Shown here piece by piece: positions 53,466-62,922 of a DNA stretch of 64,000 bases. Position numbers and translations under genes: made by a program. Origin of the DNA: CAZHVS01 sp964536015 (GTDB taxonomy: Bacteria > Bacteroidota > Ignavibacteria > Ignavibacteriales > Ignavibacteriaceae). A model generated the notes under the pieces. The model had not been told where the DNA came from, did no database searches, and saw nothing but the letters and a program-made list of their open reading frames with translations. Positions within the stretch are counted from its first letter, which is position 1, and each line of letters starts with the position of its first letter. The stretch is taken from assembly GCA_964536015.1 (NCBI GenBank), contig CAZHVS010000008.1:94275-158274 (forward strand), given 5' to 3'.

Positions 53466-56400
53466 TTACTTAATAAGTATCATCTTCTTAATTGAAGTAA
53501 AGTTTCCGCTTTCCATCCTGTAGAAATAAACTCCACTTGCAAATTGCTTTGCATTGAAGGTTACATCATAATTTCCAGCTTTCTGAATTTCGTTTACAAG
53601 CACTCCGACTTTTTCTCCTAGTGCATTGTAAATAGAAATATTAACCAATCCATCTTTTGCGATTGAATACTTAATTGAAGTATTGGGATTAAATGGATTT
53701 GGATAATTCTGCTCTAATGCAAAAACTTTTGGAGGATCTACTTCAACATTAATTTCATTAGTATATGTATATGTTCCATCATAATCAATCTGTCTTAAAC
53801 GATAAGTATATTTACCAACCATAAGATTTTTATCTGTGTAACTATAATTCTTTACTTCAGTAGATGTTCCATTACCAGAAACAAAGCCAATTTTAGAGTA
53901 TGTCCCATCTTCACTTCGTCTTTGAATTTCAAATCCACTATTATTCTTTTCTGATGCAGTTGACCATTTAATCTGCACATTATTATTATCGGCGTTCGCA
54001 GTAAATGATGTCAACTCAACCGGAACCAGACTCAAATTAAATTGTAAATAAACATTTGGTCTTGTCGCTGCAGTTGAAGTCGAAGTCATTGTACAACCAG
54101 TTCCATTATCCATATGATAATGCCTGTTTAATGTTGCAGTTGTTGTCGATGAATTAACAGTAGTGTTAGATGTATAACTTGTATTATCAAAACAAATTTC
54201 TATTAACAAATTAGAAGTTCCATCCCAAATAAATGGATTCATTAAATCAATTGTTTGCCAACCTGTTCCTGGAACAGTATAAGTTCCTGAGTATACATCT
54301 GTGAAACCGGTTTCCCATGCTGTTAAGGATGTAATATTTGTATTCTTCATTCTAATATAGAAACCATTCATAACCTGCGAAGCTGCAGATACAACATTAA
54401 AACCAATTCTTGTTATTGCACCAGCAGAACCACCACCAGCTAATATCTCTGAAGCAAGATACAACATTTGTGTTCTTGAATCATGATAATATGTGTAGTA
54501 AGGCCAACCAACAGCAGTTGTACCCGTTCCAATCGTTGCATTTGCAATTGCAACAATTTTAAATTTATATAATGCAGTGGAGTCAACATTATGTTGTGAA
54601 GAATTATCTCTTGCATATATTTTATAAAATATGGAATCATCATAAGCGACTTGATTAGTATCTGAATTGAAAAGAGCAGCAAATACATTTGCACCAGAAT
54701 TATTCAATCTAAAATGCTTAATTCCTGTTGTAGTTGAGTTTTTATACCATTTAACCCAAACTGAATCAACACCAATATTATCAGTTACTGTAGCGGTCAC
54801 AGTTGCTGGCCATGCAAGTCTTGGTACATCCAATAATGGAGTATGAGTAATCACAGGTTTAACTGTATCCGTTGCAGCTACAAACATATGTGGAACTGAA
54901 GGTGCACCAGCAGGCCACAAACCATATTGATTTAAAGAATCGAAAGTCATTATATAATATCGGTAAATTGCATTTTGACCATTACCAGGAATTGATGCAG
55001 TCCAGTTATTCCCAGTGGTATTTGTCATTGTAATACTATCAAAAGCTGTAGTGCTATTTCTTGACCAGTACAATTTTGTCCTAGAAGGATTAATTCCAGA
55101 ACCAGCAGGATTGATTATACAATTAATTGCATATGGACCTGTTTTATTTTCAGTATTAGTCAATCCTGTATGTTGAATATCTGGACCAATTATTATTTTG
55201 GTTGACCAACCTTGATAATTACCAGTTCTGTTATCTGCCCATAATGGGAATACAATATTATTGACAGCAGCAATCCCAATATAATCTCCCTGATATCCAC
55301 TAGCTAATCCAGAAATGGGAATTGGTTTAAAAGCAGCATCACTTACTTTAAAATTCTGAAATGTAACTCCTCCATCATTCGAACGAGCCACGTAAACTTC
55401 AGCACTATCATTGGCAACATTTCTGCTATCATAGAAAACAACAAATAAATTTCCCGATGATTGATCAATTGTCATCCATGGATAATATTGATCTTTACTA
55501 TTGTTAAGAGGATCATCATTTACTCTAACCGGAGCAGACCAAGTAGTTCCTCCATTAGTTGATTTAATCATTACTATATCAATACTATTTCCACAAGGAG
55601 TTATATTTGCTTTCTGAGGAAAAGTGATATAGATTTCGCCCGATGTTCTATTTACTGCCATTGATGGAAACGAAGATACTCTGATATTATTCTTACTGGT
55701 CAAATTACCACGAATTCCAAAGTTTGAAACCTGATAAGCAAAAATAGGTGTGCCCCATGTTTGTCCACCATCAGTAGATTTATTAAAGCCAATTCCATCT
55801 TCTCCTGTTGAAACAGAATTGTCGATATAAACTGCCCAAGCAGCATATACAACTCCGTTAGGACCAGTTTGAATATTAACTCCCTGATCTAAGTAAGAAC
55901 TAGCTAAACCTGTACTAATATTAACCCCTGATGACCAAGTTTGGCCAAAATTTGACGAGTATTTTAGTTCAAGTTTATAATTGTTTGTTCCACCAAAAGG
56001 AGTGTAGGCATCGTATACTCTATTAACATAAGGACTGGTTTCTAGTTTATCAACCATTAAATGATTTTTATCCAATAGTGTTCCAGGATTGGGAGCAACT
56101 GTATATGAAGTCCAGCTGGTTCCATAATTAGTAGAAACAGCGATACTCTGTCCACTGCTATTATTAATAAAACCCATATAGAAATTCCCATTTGGGCCTA
56201 TAATAGCTGCTGGGTCTCCAGAATTTCTTCCATAGTAACTTTGAGGATCATCAAAGCCTCCCCAAGTAGTTCCACCATCTGTTGAAAAATATGTTCCAGT
56301 TCCATATATCGTAGAATAAGGCCAGTTTGTAGCATTTGCGCCAGCAAATATAATACTTGGCATTGTAGGATGCATATCTATTGACATTTCAGACTGCGTT

Positions 56401-56648
56401 GAGCCAGTCCCTGGTTTTATTCTAAAATTTGGAAGGATAGTTGCAAGTGCACCATCATCTAAATAAAACTGCATCGGATTTGGATTTGGTGAAACCCATT
56501 CTCTTAATGTATAATCTTCTTGTTTTGGATTTTGGTCCGGATAAATTTTTGTCCAGATATTTGGATCACTACTCCCATTCACCTGTCCAAACATGTTAAA
56601 ACAGGTAATAAAAAGAATTGAGAATAGTATTATTCCTTTTTTCATCAT
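53466..56648 (-). CDS. T9SS-exported BNR/sialidase-like surface protein
   Basis: This 1060-residue protein has a signal peptide (MMKKGIILFSILFITCFNMFGQ). Residues about 85-490 carry repeated SxDGGxTW-type BNR motifs (STDGGTTWGG, KSTDGGQTWGT, SNDGGVTFQ), a beta-propeller as in sialidases, but no sialidase triad is assigned. A jelly-roll-like region (about 715-905) is followed by an FN3-like stalk (about 905-985, PVELTSFTA) and a T9SS sorting domain (NYPNPFNPNTSIKYSI...FYRM...KKMILIK). It would be on the cell surface or released. It starts at ATG after AAAGGAGTA. Confidence 0.85.
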   Translation of the reverse strand: MMKKGIILFSILFITCFNMFGQVNGSSDPNIWTKIYPDQNPKQEDYTLREWVSPNPNPMQFYLDDGALATILPNFRIKPGTGSTQSEMSIDMHPTMPSIIFAGANATNWPYSTIYGTGTYFSTDGGTTWGGFDDPQSYYGRNSGDPAAIIGPNGNFYMGFINNSSGQSIAVSTNYGTSWTSYTVAPNPGTLLDKNHLMVDKLETSPYVNRVYDAYTPFGGTNNYKLELKYSSNFGQTWSSGVNISTGLASSYLDQGVNIQTGPNGVVYAAWAVYIDNSVSTGEDGIGFNKSTDGGQTWGTPIFAYQVSNFGIRGNLTSKNNIRVSSFPSMAVNRTSGEIYITFPQKANITPCGNSIDIVMIKSTNGGTTWSAPVRVNDDPLNNSKDQYYPWMTIDQSSGNLFVVFYDSRNVANDSAEVYVARSNDGGVTFQNFKVSDAAFKPIPISGLASGYQGDYIGIAAVNNIVFPLWADNRTGNYQGWSTKIIIGPDIQHTGLTNTENKTGPYAINCIINPAGSGINPSRTKLYWSRNSTTAFDSITMTNTTGNNWTASIPGNGQNAIYRYYIMTFDSLNQYGLWPAGAPSVPHMFVAATDTVKPVITHTPLLDVPRLAWPATVTATVTDNIGVDSVWVKWYKNSTTTGIKHFRLNNSGANVFAALFNSDTNQVAYDDSIFYKIYARDNSSQHNVDSTALYKFKIVAIANATIGTGTTAVGWPYYTYYHDSRTQMLYLASEILAGGGSAGAITRIGFNVVSAASQVMNGFYIRMKNTNITSLTAWETGFTDVYSGTYTVPGTGWQTIDLMNPFIWDGTSNLLIEICFDNTSYTSNTTVNSSTTTATLNRHYHMDNGTGCTMTSTSTAATRPNVYLQFNLSLVPVELTSFTANADNNNVQIKWSTASEKNNSGFEIQRRSEDGTYSKIGFVSGNGTSTEVKNYSYTDKNLMVGKYTYRLRQIDYDGTYTYTNEINVEVDPPKVFALEQNYPNPFNPNTSIKYSIAKDGLVNISIYNALGEKVGVLVNEIQKAGNYDVTFNAKQFASGVYFYRMESGNFTSIKKMILIK

Positions 56649-56735
56649 TACTCCTTTTGTTAATAAGTGAATTTAAATTTATTTAACGGCTAAAAATACT
56701 TTAGCTTTTTCGAGGGATTTTGCCAAATGACATCA

Positions 56736-56764
56736 CAAATATAATAATAATTTTTTTATGCAAA
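56736..56764 (-). promoter_or_regulatory. Bacteroidota-type promoter of the T9SS BNR protein
   Basis: On the minus strand TTTG (56761-56764) is followed after 17 bp by TATATTTG (56736-56743), matching TTTG-N(17-23)-TAnnTTTG. It lies 87 bp before the start codon of the BNR protein. A divergent element for the glycosyltransferase lies just beyond. Confidence 0.6.
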
Positions 56765-56775
56765 TCTTTTTTATT

Positions 56776-56783
56776 TAAATTTG
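56776..56783 (+). promoter_or_regulatory. Bacteroidota-type -7 element before the glycosyltransferase
   Basis: TAAATTTG lies 25 bp before the apparent start of the glycosyltransferase. It is back to back with the BNR-gene promoter (12-bp gap). No clear -33 TTG stands at the right distance. Confidence 0.4.
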
Positions 56784-56808
56784 CATATTATAAATGCTAT
56801 AGATAACA

Positions 56809-57891
56809 TTGATACAAAACACATTTTTTTTCTTAATAGTTGCAATTCTAATTAGTAATCTTATAATTCTTTTTTCTGTTTGGTTATTGTTCCATAGAAA
56901 AATGAACAAGTCTAAGAAATTGTTACCATTATCCATAATTATTGCTGCAAAAAATGAAGGAGATAATATTGAATCTCTATTTAATTCATTGACAAATCAG
57001 GATTACCCAAAAGAATTGTACGAAATAATTATTATTGATGATGCATCAACAGATGAAACTTTTAACAAAGCTTCTGAAAAGGTTCATTTAATTCCTAACC
57101 TAAAAGTACTTCACTCTTCAAATAAATCTTTTAAAGGGAAAAGAGCGGCAATACAAACTGGAATTGATGCAGCAAAAAATAACTATTTGGTCTTTACTGA
57201 TGCTGATTGCATTCATAAAAAAGGATGGTTAAAATCTCATTCAAAAATGCTCCAGACAAATGATGTTGTAATTGGTATTTCACCTTTTGTGCAGAATAAA
57301 TCATTAATCAATTTAATTTCTTGTTTTGAAAATTTTAGAAATTCACTTCTTACCTTCGCTCTAACATATATTGGATTACCTTATAATGCTGTAGCAAGAA
57401 ATCTTAGCTGGAAAAAATCCTCTTTTTTACAAATTGGTGGCTTTGCAAATACAACACAGACACTTAGTGGTGATGATGATATGATGATTCAAAAAGCAGT
57501 TAAACATGATCTTAAAATTGGATTACTTACAGAAGAAGAGTCAGTAGTGCATTCGTATTCTAAAGAAACTTTTTCAGAATATATAAATCAACGTGCAAGA
57601 CATACAGCTACTTCTTACCACTATTTGCTAAGAAATAAAATTATTCTTGCACTCTGGCATATAATTAATCTTGCTTGTCTTTTTAGTTTATTTTTAAATT
57701 TCTTCAATTACCAAATGATGTTTCCATTAGTTTTTAAACTTCTTATCGATTTAATAATGATTAAATTATTTGATAAAAAATTTGGATACAATTTCCCTTT
57801 TTACAAAGTAATTTATCTTCAAATATTGTATGAAATATTTTTAGTTATTCATTTCTTCAATGCAAAGTTTTATAAATTTTCCTGGAAATGA
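56809..57891 (+). CDS. Membrane-bound family 2 glycosyltransferase
   Basis: This 360-residue protein has an N-terminal membrane helix (about 4-26) and two to three C-terminal helices (after about 275). The GT-A domain has IIAAKNEGDNIESLFNSLTNQDYP, IIIDDASTDET and VFTDADC (DxD-like), then GDDDMMIQKAVK and a QRARHT segment like the Q(Q/R)xRW site of processive enzymes. It transfers sugar from a nucleotide sugar to an unknown acceptor. The start is apparently TTG, as no in-frame ATG precedes the membrane helix. Confidence 0.83.
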   Translation: MIQNTFFFLIVAILISNLIILFSVWLLFHRKMNKSKKLLPLSIIIAAKNEGDNIESLFNSLTNQDYPKELYEIIIIDDASTDETFNKASEKVHLIPNLKVLHSSNKSFKGKRAAIQTGIDAAKNNYLVFTDADCIHKKGWLKSHSKMLQTNDVVIGISPFVQNKSLINLISCFENFRNSLLTFALTYIGLPYNAVARNLSWKKSSFLQIGGFANTTQTLSGDDDMMIQKAVKHDLKIGLLTEEESVVHSYSKETFSEYINQRARHTATSYHYLLRNKIILALWHIINLACLFSLFLNFFNYQMMFPLVFKLLIDLIMIKLFDKKFGYNFPFYKVIYLQILYEIFLVIHFFNAKFYKFSWK

Positions 57892-57953
57892 TAATTTGGT
57901 TTGATAAGAAGAATCAATCATCTATTTTTAGATATAAAAAATAAAAAGGTAAT

Positions 57954-58349
57954 ATGGATTATAAACTTTTAGCAGAAAAAGCAATTGAAGCAAAATCAAA
58001 TGCTTATCCAAAATATTCAAATTTTCATGTTGGTGCTGCTTTACTAACTGAGAACGAAGATATTATTCTTGGTTGCAATGTAGAAAACAGTACTTACGGT
58101 TTATCCATGTGCGCAGAACGGACTGCAATTTTTAAAGCTTACTCTGATGGAATCAGGAAATTTAAAGCAATAGCAATAGCCGGAGATAGTAAAGATTTTT
58201 GTATGCCTTGCGGTGCGTGTAGACAAATCATCTCTGATTTATGCGGCAATATTGATATTGTACTTATAAATCAAAAAAAAGAAATTGGTGTATTCAAATT
58301 ATCTGAATTATTACCATATGCATTTGGCGATTCAAATTTAAACGGGTAA
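57954..58349 (+). CDS. cdd: Cytidine deaminase
   Basis: The protein has 131 residues. The zinc site is complete: C53 and the proton shuttle E55 in SMCAERTAIF, and C86/C89 in PCGACRQ. NFHVGAALLTE binds the ribose. This is the tetrameric small type. It deaminates cytidine and deoxycytidine to uridine forms. It opens a salvage operon with tdk (3-bp gap), a nucleoside transporter and punA on the same strand. Confidence 0.96.
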   Translation: MDYKLLAEKAIEAKSNAYPKYSNFHVGAALLTENEDIILGCNVENSTYGLSMCAERTAIFKAYSDGIRKFKAIAIAGDSKDFCMPCGACRQIISDLCGNIDIVLINQKKEIGVFKLSELLPYAFGDSNLNG

Positions 58350-58352
58350 ATT

Positions 58353-58928
58353 ATGGAAAGTTCCCCTCACGCTCTGCCTAAAGATACCGGATGGATTGAA
58401 GTTATTGCCGGTTGTATGTTCAGTGGTAAAACAGAAGAATTAATCCGAAGATTAAAACGCGCAAAAATAGCTAGACAAAATGTTGTTGTGTTCAAACCAA
58501 AATTAGATAACCGTTATTCATCTAAAGAAATTGTATCTCATAGTGAACTATCTCTTCCTTCAATTTCTATTAGTGATGCAAAAGAAATACTTAAATACTC
58601 CAAGGGTTCGCAAGTTGTTGGAATTGATGAAGCACAATTTTTTTCAAATGATTTAGTAAATATTTGTAACCAGCTTGCAAATGAAGGGAAGAGAGTTATA
58701 GTTGCAGGACTTGACCAGGATTATAAAGGAATTCCATTTGAACCAATGCCACAGCTATTAGCTTCTGCTGAATACATAACTAAAACTCTTGCTATCTGTG
58801 TTAAATGCGGTAATCCTGCGGATAAAACTCAACGCAAAATAGTTTCAAGTGAAAGAGTTGTTGTTGGTGCTGCTGATATCTATGAAGCACGATGCAGAAA
58901 ATGTCATTACATTCCGGAAGAAAACTAA
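58353..58928 (+). CDS. tdk: Thymidine kinase
   Basis: This 191-residue protein is a type II TK. The P-loop is GCMFSGKT (20-27), GIDEAQFF carries the catalytic Glu, and the zinc Cys pairs are CVKCG and CRKCH near the C-terminus. It phosphorylates thymidine and deoxyuridine. It starts at ATG 3 bp after cdd, and the transporter starts 1 bp after its stop, so all three are tightly coupled. Confidence 0.95.
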   Translation: MESSPHALPKDTGWIEVIAGCMFSGKTEELIRRLKRAKIARQNVVVFKPKLDNRYSSKEIVSHSELSLPSISISDAKEILKYSKGSQVVGIDEAQFFSNDLVNICNQLANEGKRVIVAGLDQDYKGIPFEPMPQLLASAEYITKTLAICVKCGNPADKTQRKIVSSERVVVGAADIYEARCRKCHYIPEEN

Positions 58929-58929
58929 T

Positions 58930-60279
58930 ATGGATTTTATATCACTGCTCAGAGGTTTAATTGGAATTGTTCTTTTATTGGGAATTGCATTTCTCTTTTC
59001 GAATAATAAAAAAAGAGTTGACTGGTCTCTTGTCGTAAAAGGTTTATCTATACAATTGTTATTTGCAGTTTTTATAATCTATAGTGAAACGCTTCGCTCT
59101 TGGTTCTTCCCTCTTGGCTGGCCTAAGGATGCAATTAACTGGCTCGGTTCTGCAATTGTAGCTTTACTTGGGTTTACAATAGAAGGTGCTAACTTTGTTT
59201 TTGGAAAGCTTTCAATTAATTCCGGCAGCGATAGTCTGGGATTCTTTTTTGCTTTCCAGGTTTTACCCACAATAATTTTTGTTTCATCACTTACTTCTAT
59301 TTTGTATTACCTGAATATACTCCAAACTGTGGTAAAAGGAATGGCCTGGGTAATGTCCAGAATTCTTGGAACAAGCGGCGCAGAATCTCTTTCCAATACA
59401 GCCAATATTTTTATCGGACAGACTGAAGCTCCGTTGCTTATTCGTCCATACATTGCAAAGATGACTAACTCAGAACTGTTTACAATAATGGTTGGTGGTA
59501 TGGCAACAATAGCAGGTGGTGTAATGGCAAGTTACATACAGATGTTAGGGCAATCTTTTGCAGAAATTCATAAAATGGATATAACTGCTGCACAGATTAA
59601 GTTTGCAGTCCAACTGCTTGCGGCTAGTGCTATGGCAGCTCCTGCTTCACTTGTTATTTCAAAAATAATATTCCCTGAGACTAGTATTCCTGAAACAAAA
59701 GGCACAGTAAAATTAAAAGTTGAGAAAAATGCTTCAAATGTTATTGAGGCTGCTGCAACCGGTGCAAGTGATGGATTAATGCTTGCTCTTAATGTTGGAG
59801 GAATGTTAATTGCTTTTATAGCACTTATTGCAATGTTCAACTATATACTTGGCTTTATTGGAAACTTTACAGGTTTAAATACCTTCCTTATCGCAAATTT
59901 TAAACAACCTCTTTCTATGCAATTATTATTCGGATTAATTCTCCAATACCTTGCGATTGGAATTGGTGTACCTGTGCAGGATGCTCTTCATTTCGGTAGT
60001 TTGATTGGTACTAAAGTCGTCCTGAATGAATTCGTAGCGTACCTTGATTTAACCACGCTTATGAAAAATAATGTGTTGACTGAAAAAGGTATAACCATGG
60101 CAACTTATGCATTATGTGGATTTGCCAATTTTGCTTCAATTGCAATTCAAATTGGAGGTATTAGTCCTTTAGCTCCTGACAGAAAAAAAGATATTGCCGC
60201 ATTTGGATTAAAAGCTGTCCTCGGCGGAAGCCTTGCAACTTTAATGACCGCTACTCTGGCTGGTATTTTAATAAATTAA
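58930..60279 (+). CDS. Concentrative nucleoside transporter (NupC/CNT type)
   Basis: From the ATG at 58930 (MDFISLLRGLIGIVLLLG) the protein has 449 residues; a longer reading inside tdk is rejected. It shows the CNT core: NIFIGQTEAPLLIRPYI, GGMATIAGGVMASYI, EAAATGASDGLMLALNVGGMLIAFIALIAM and ANFASIAIQIGGI. CNT proteins take up nucleosides with H+ or Na+. With cdd, tdk and punA it forms a nucleoside import and salvage unit. Confidence 0.93.
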   Translation: MDFISLLRGLIGIVLLLGIAFLFSNNKKRVDWSLVVKGLSIQLLFAVFIIYSETLRSWFFPLGWPKDAINWLGSAIVALLGFTIEGANFVFGKLSINSGSDSLGFFFAFQVLPTIIFVSSLTSILYYLNILQTVVKGMAWVMSRILGTSGAESLSNTANIFIGQTEAPLLIRPYIAKMTNSELFTIMVGGMATIAGGVMASYIQMLGQSFAEIHKMDITAAQIKFAVQLLAASAMAAPASLVISKIIFPETSIPETKGTVKLKVEKNASNVIEAAATGASDGLMLALNVGGMLIAFIALIAMFNYILGFIGNFTGLNTFLIANFKQPLSMQLLFGLILQYLAIGIGVPVQDALHFGSLIGTKVVLNEFVAYLDLTTLMKNNVLTEKGITMATYALCGFANFASIAIQIGGISPLAPDRKKDIAAFGLKAVLGGSLATLMTATLAGILIN

Positions 60280-60292
60280 CTTCGAGTATAAT

Positions 60293-61114
60293 TTGAAAAA
60301 CCTTGGCATCATTTATAAGGATTTAATTTCTCAACTTAAAAAGGAATTCAAGCTATCACCCCATATAGCAATTATTCTTGGTAGCGGTTTAGGTGATTTT
60401 GCAACTCAATTAAATTTATTGAAGTCCATTTCTACTTCTTCCATTGCCGGTTATCCTTTATCTACCGTGCAGGGACACGAAGGTAAAATACATATTGCTA
60501 AACTGGATGATAAAATTGTCTTATTATTCCAGGGAAGAATTCACTTTTATGAAGGTTATCCTATTCATCAATGCGTGTTACCTGTGTTCATATCATATTC
60601 GCTTGGATGCAGGAACATTATATTAACCAATGCTGCTGGCGGAATTAATCCAAACTTCAAACCCGGTGATTTAATGTTAGCAACTTCTGTTAATGCTATG
60701 TATTTAAAAAATGAGATTACTGCTCTTATAGGAATAGCTAATGCAGATATGAAAAATAACTTCCTCAACTTCCCATCAAGGAAATTAAATGAAGTTATTC
60801 ACTCTTCTGCTATTGAGGAAAAAATTTCTCTTAAGGAAGGCACTTACTGGTTTACAAAAGGACCAAGTTATGAAACCCCTTCAGAAATTAAAATGATGGC
60901 TAAACTTGGTGCGGATGCTGTCGGAATGTCAACTGTCCACGAGGCAGTTTATGCTTCGGCACTTGGTATGGATTGTTCATGCATTTCATGTATTACTAAC
61001 TACGCTGCTGGAATTTCCGACGAGAAACTTTCACACTCCGAAGTAACGGAAACTGCAAACAGGGTAAAAGATAAATTTGAACGCCTCCTAAAAAAAATTA
61101 TTTCTTCAATTTAG
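60293..61114 (+). CDS. Purine-nucleoside phosphorylase (trimeric type)
   Basis: This 273-residue protein is the PNP-I/PunA type. It carries ILGSGLGDFA, GHEGKIH, QGRIHFYEGYP, LTNAAGGINPNFKPGDLML and GPSYETPSEIKMMAKLGADAVGMSTVHE, with the purine-binding Glu and Asn region. It splits purine nucleosides with phosphate into base and ribose-1-phosphate. The first codon appears to be TTG, with a GAG site 6 bp upstream, 13 bp after the transporter. It closes the salvage operon. Confidence 0.94.
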   Translation: MKNLGIIYKDLISQLKKEFKLSPHIAIILGSGLGDFATQLNLLKSISTSSIAGYPLSTVQGHEGKIHIAKLDDKIVLLFQGRIHFYEGYPIHQCVLPVFISYSLGCRNIILTNAAGGINPNFKPGDLMLATSVNAMYLKNEITALIGIANADMKNNFLNFPSRKLNEVIHSSAIEEKISLKEGTYWFTKGPSYETPSEIKMMAKLGADAVGMSTVHEAVYASALGMDCSCISCITNYAAGISDEKLSHSEVTETANRVKDKFERLLKKIISSI

Positions 61115-61149
61115 TTTCATTACTTCTTAGAATTTTTTCTGTTTCTTCT

Positions 61150-61157
61150 TAAGTTTG
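61150..61157 (+). promoter_or_regulatory. Bacteroidota-type -7 element before the GH18 gene
   Basis: TAAGTTTG lies 31 bp before the GH18 start, in the 74-bp gap after the salvage operon. It fits TAnnTTTG, and no clear -33 element is seen. Confidence 0.35.
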
Positions 61158-61188
61158 TCATAGCTTAATAAAATTTTTTGGAAACCCG

Positions 61189-62922
61189 ATGCGATTTATC
61201 TTTTTACTACTTCTTTTTTCTTTTTCTTCGTTTAGTCTTTTTCCACAGGAAGAAATTTCCGTTCACAAGATGCACAAATTAGAATTTGGCAGCCCGGATA
61301 AATTACCTTCTTTATTTGATCCCGACGGTAAAGGTATCATCCCTTTACAATATGATAAAAGCGGACTAACAAAAAATGTTTTTGGTTATTTGCCCGACTG
61401 GGAATATTCTACATCCAAACAATACTTGCAATATTCACTTTTAACTCATATTGCCGCTTTCGATTTTGTGGTTAGCTCTACCGGTGCTATTTCTAACCCA
61501 AGTTATTGGCCCTGGACGGATGTTATTAACCTTGCTCATCAAAACGGAGTAAAAATTATCTTATGTGCAGTGTGTTTCGATACTGCGGCAATTCGGCAGC
61601 TACTTACTAATTCTACTGTTAAGCAAACTTTTTTTACCAATGTTAAAAATCTTATTACACAGTATCAGATGGATGGTGTTAATGTCGATTTCGAAGGAAT
61701 GGGCACTTCCCTGCGCGGTTCTATATTAAATACTTTTATGCAGGATTTATCAACCTATATCCACACTCAACTTCCCGGTAAGGAAGTTTCTTTTGCCGGA
61801 CCTGCGGTTAATTGGGGCGGATGGGTCTTAAGCGGTTTAGCCGCTGCCTGCGATTACATCTTTATTATGGGTTACGACTTTTACGGAAGCTGGAGCACTA
61901 CTACCGGACCCTCTTCGCCGCTTACTGGTGGAACTTACAATATTACTAACACTATAAATACTCAGTGGAGTGCAGTTACTAATTCCACTCCCGAAAAATT
62001 AATTCTGGGAATACCTTATTTTGGTGCAAAGTGGAAAGCTCGTACAAGTTCGCCACACGCTACGGTTCAAAGTTGGGTTAGCTCTACAAGATTTAGAGAC
62101 GATGCAATTAATGTGGTTACATACGGCAAGCAATGGGCTTCGGATAATCAAGTACCGTGGTATCGCTGGCAAATTAGTGACACAAGCTGGTATCAGGTTT
62201 GGTTCGATAATGATTCAAGCCTCGGTTTAAAATATAACCTTGCAGAAGCTAAAAACCTCCGTGGTGTAGGTATGTGGGCGCTTGGTTACGATGGCGCACG
62301 TATGGAATTATGGAACGAACTCCAAAGAAGATATTTCGTCCCCGTAGAATTAATTTCTTTTACCGCTGTCTCCAATGCTAACAGCGTATTATTAAACTGG
62401 GTAACCGCCACTGAACTGAACAATAAAGGATTTCTTATTCAGAAGGCAGATTCAAAAAATCCATTCCTCTGGAAAGATGCAGGATTCGTTGATGGCTTTG
62501 GCTCTTCTGCCGAACAAAAAAAATATACCTTTGTCGATAATAATCTGCCTGCAGGAAGATGGAAATACCGTTTAATTCAAATTGATTTTGATGGAACCAA
62601 AAAAGAAATTGCAAATACAGAAATAGATGTGCTCCTGCCAACAAATGCAAAGCTGGAGCAGAATTTTCCCAACCCATTTAATCCTTCTACAAGCATAAAA
62701 TTTTCTATTAAGAAGAAAGATTTTGTATCACTCACCATTTACAATTTACTTGGTAAAGAAATAATAAAACTTGTTAATGAAGAAAAAGATGCAGGCATAT
62801 ATGAAGTTCACTTTAACCCTGTAGAAACTTTTCAAGGTTTAGCTTTACAAAATGGAGTTTATTTCTACCAGCTTAAGGCAGGTAATTATATCGAAACTAA
62901 AAAAATGATTCTTTTGAAATAG
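61189..62922 (+). CDS. T9SS-exported glycoside hydrolase family 18 enzyme
   Basis: This 577-residue protein has a signal peptide (FIFLLLLFSFSSFSLFPQ). The catalytic GH18 barrel (about 60-380) has DGVNVDFE at 162-169, with the acid Glu E169, after KIILCAVC; YDFYGSW and GMWALGYDG are later barrel strands. This is a chitinase or endo-beta-N-acetylglucosaminidase signature. An FN3-like stalk (about 383-485, PVELISFTA) and a T9SS sorting domain (NFPNPFNPSTSIKFSI...KKMILLK) follow, much as in the BNR protein. It starts at ATG. No chitin-binding module is seen. Confidence 0.88.
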   Translation: MRFIFLLLLFSFSSFSLFPQEEISVHKMHKLEFGSPDKLPSLFDPDGKGIIPLQYDKSGLTKNVFGYLPDWEYSTSKQYLQYSLLTHIAAFDFVVSSTGAISNPSYWPWTDVINLAHQNGVKIILCAVCFDTAAIRQLLTNSTVKQTFFTNVKNLITQYQMDGVNVDFEGMGTSLRGSILNTFMQDLSTYIHTQLPGKEVSFAGPAVNWGGWVLSGLAAACDYIFIMGYDFYGSWSTTTGPSSPLTGGTYNITNTINTQWSAVTNSTPEKLILGIPYFGAKWKARTSSPHATVQSWVSSTRFRDDAINVVTYGKQWASDNQVPWYRWQISDTSWYQVWFDNDSSLGLKYNLAEAKNLRGVGMWALGYDGARMELWNELQRRYFVPVELISFTAVSNANSVLLNWVTATELNNKGFLIQKADSKNPFLWKDAGFVDGFGSSAEQKKYTFVDNNLPAGRWKYRLIQIDFDGTKKEIANTEIDVLLPTNAKLEQNFPNPFNPSTSIKFSIKKKDFVSLTIYNLLGKEIIKLVNEEKDAGIYEVHFNPVETFQGLALQNGVYFYQLKAGNYIETKKMILLK

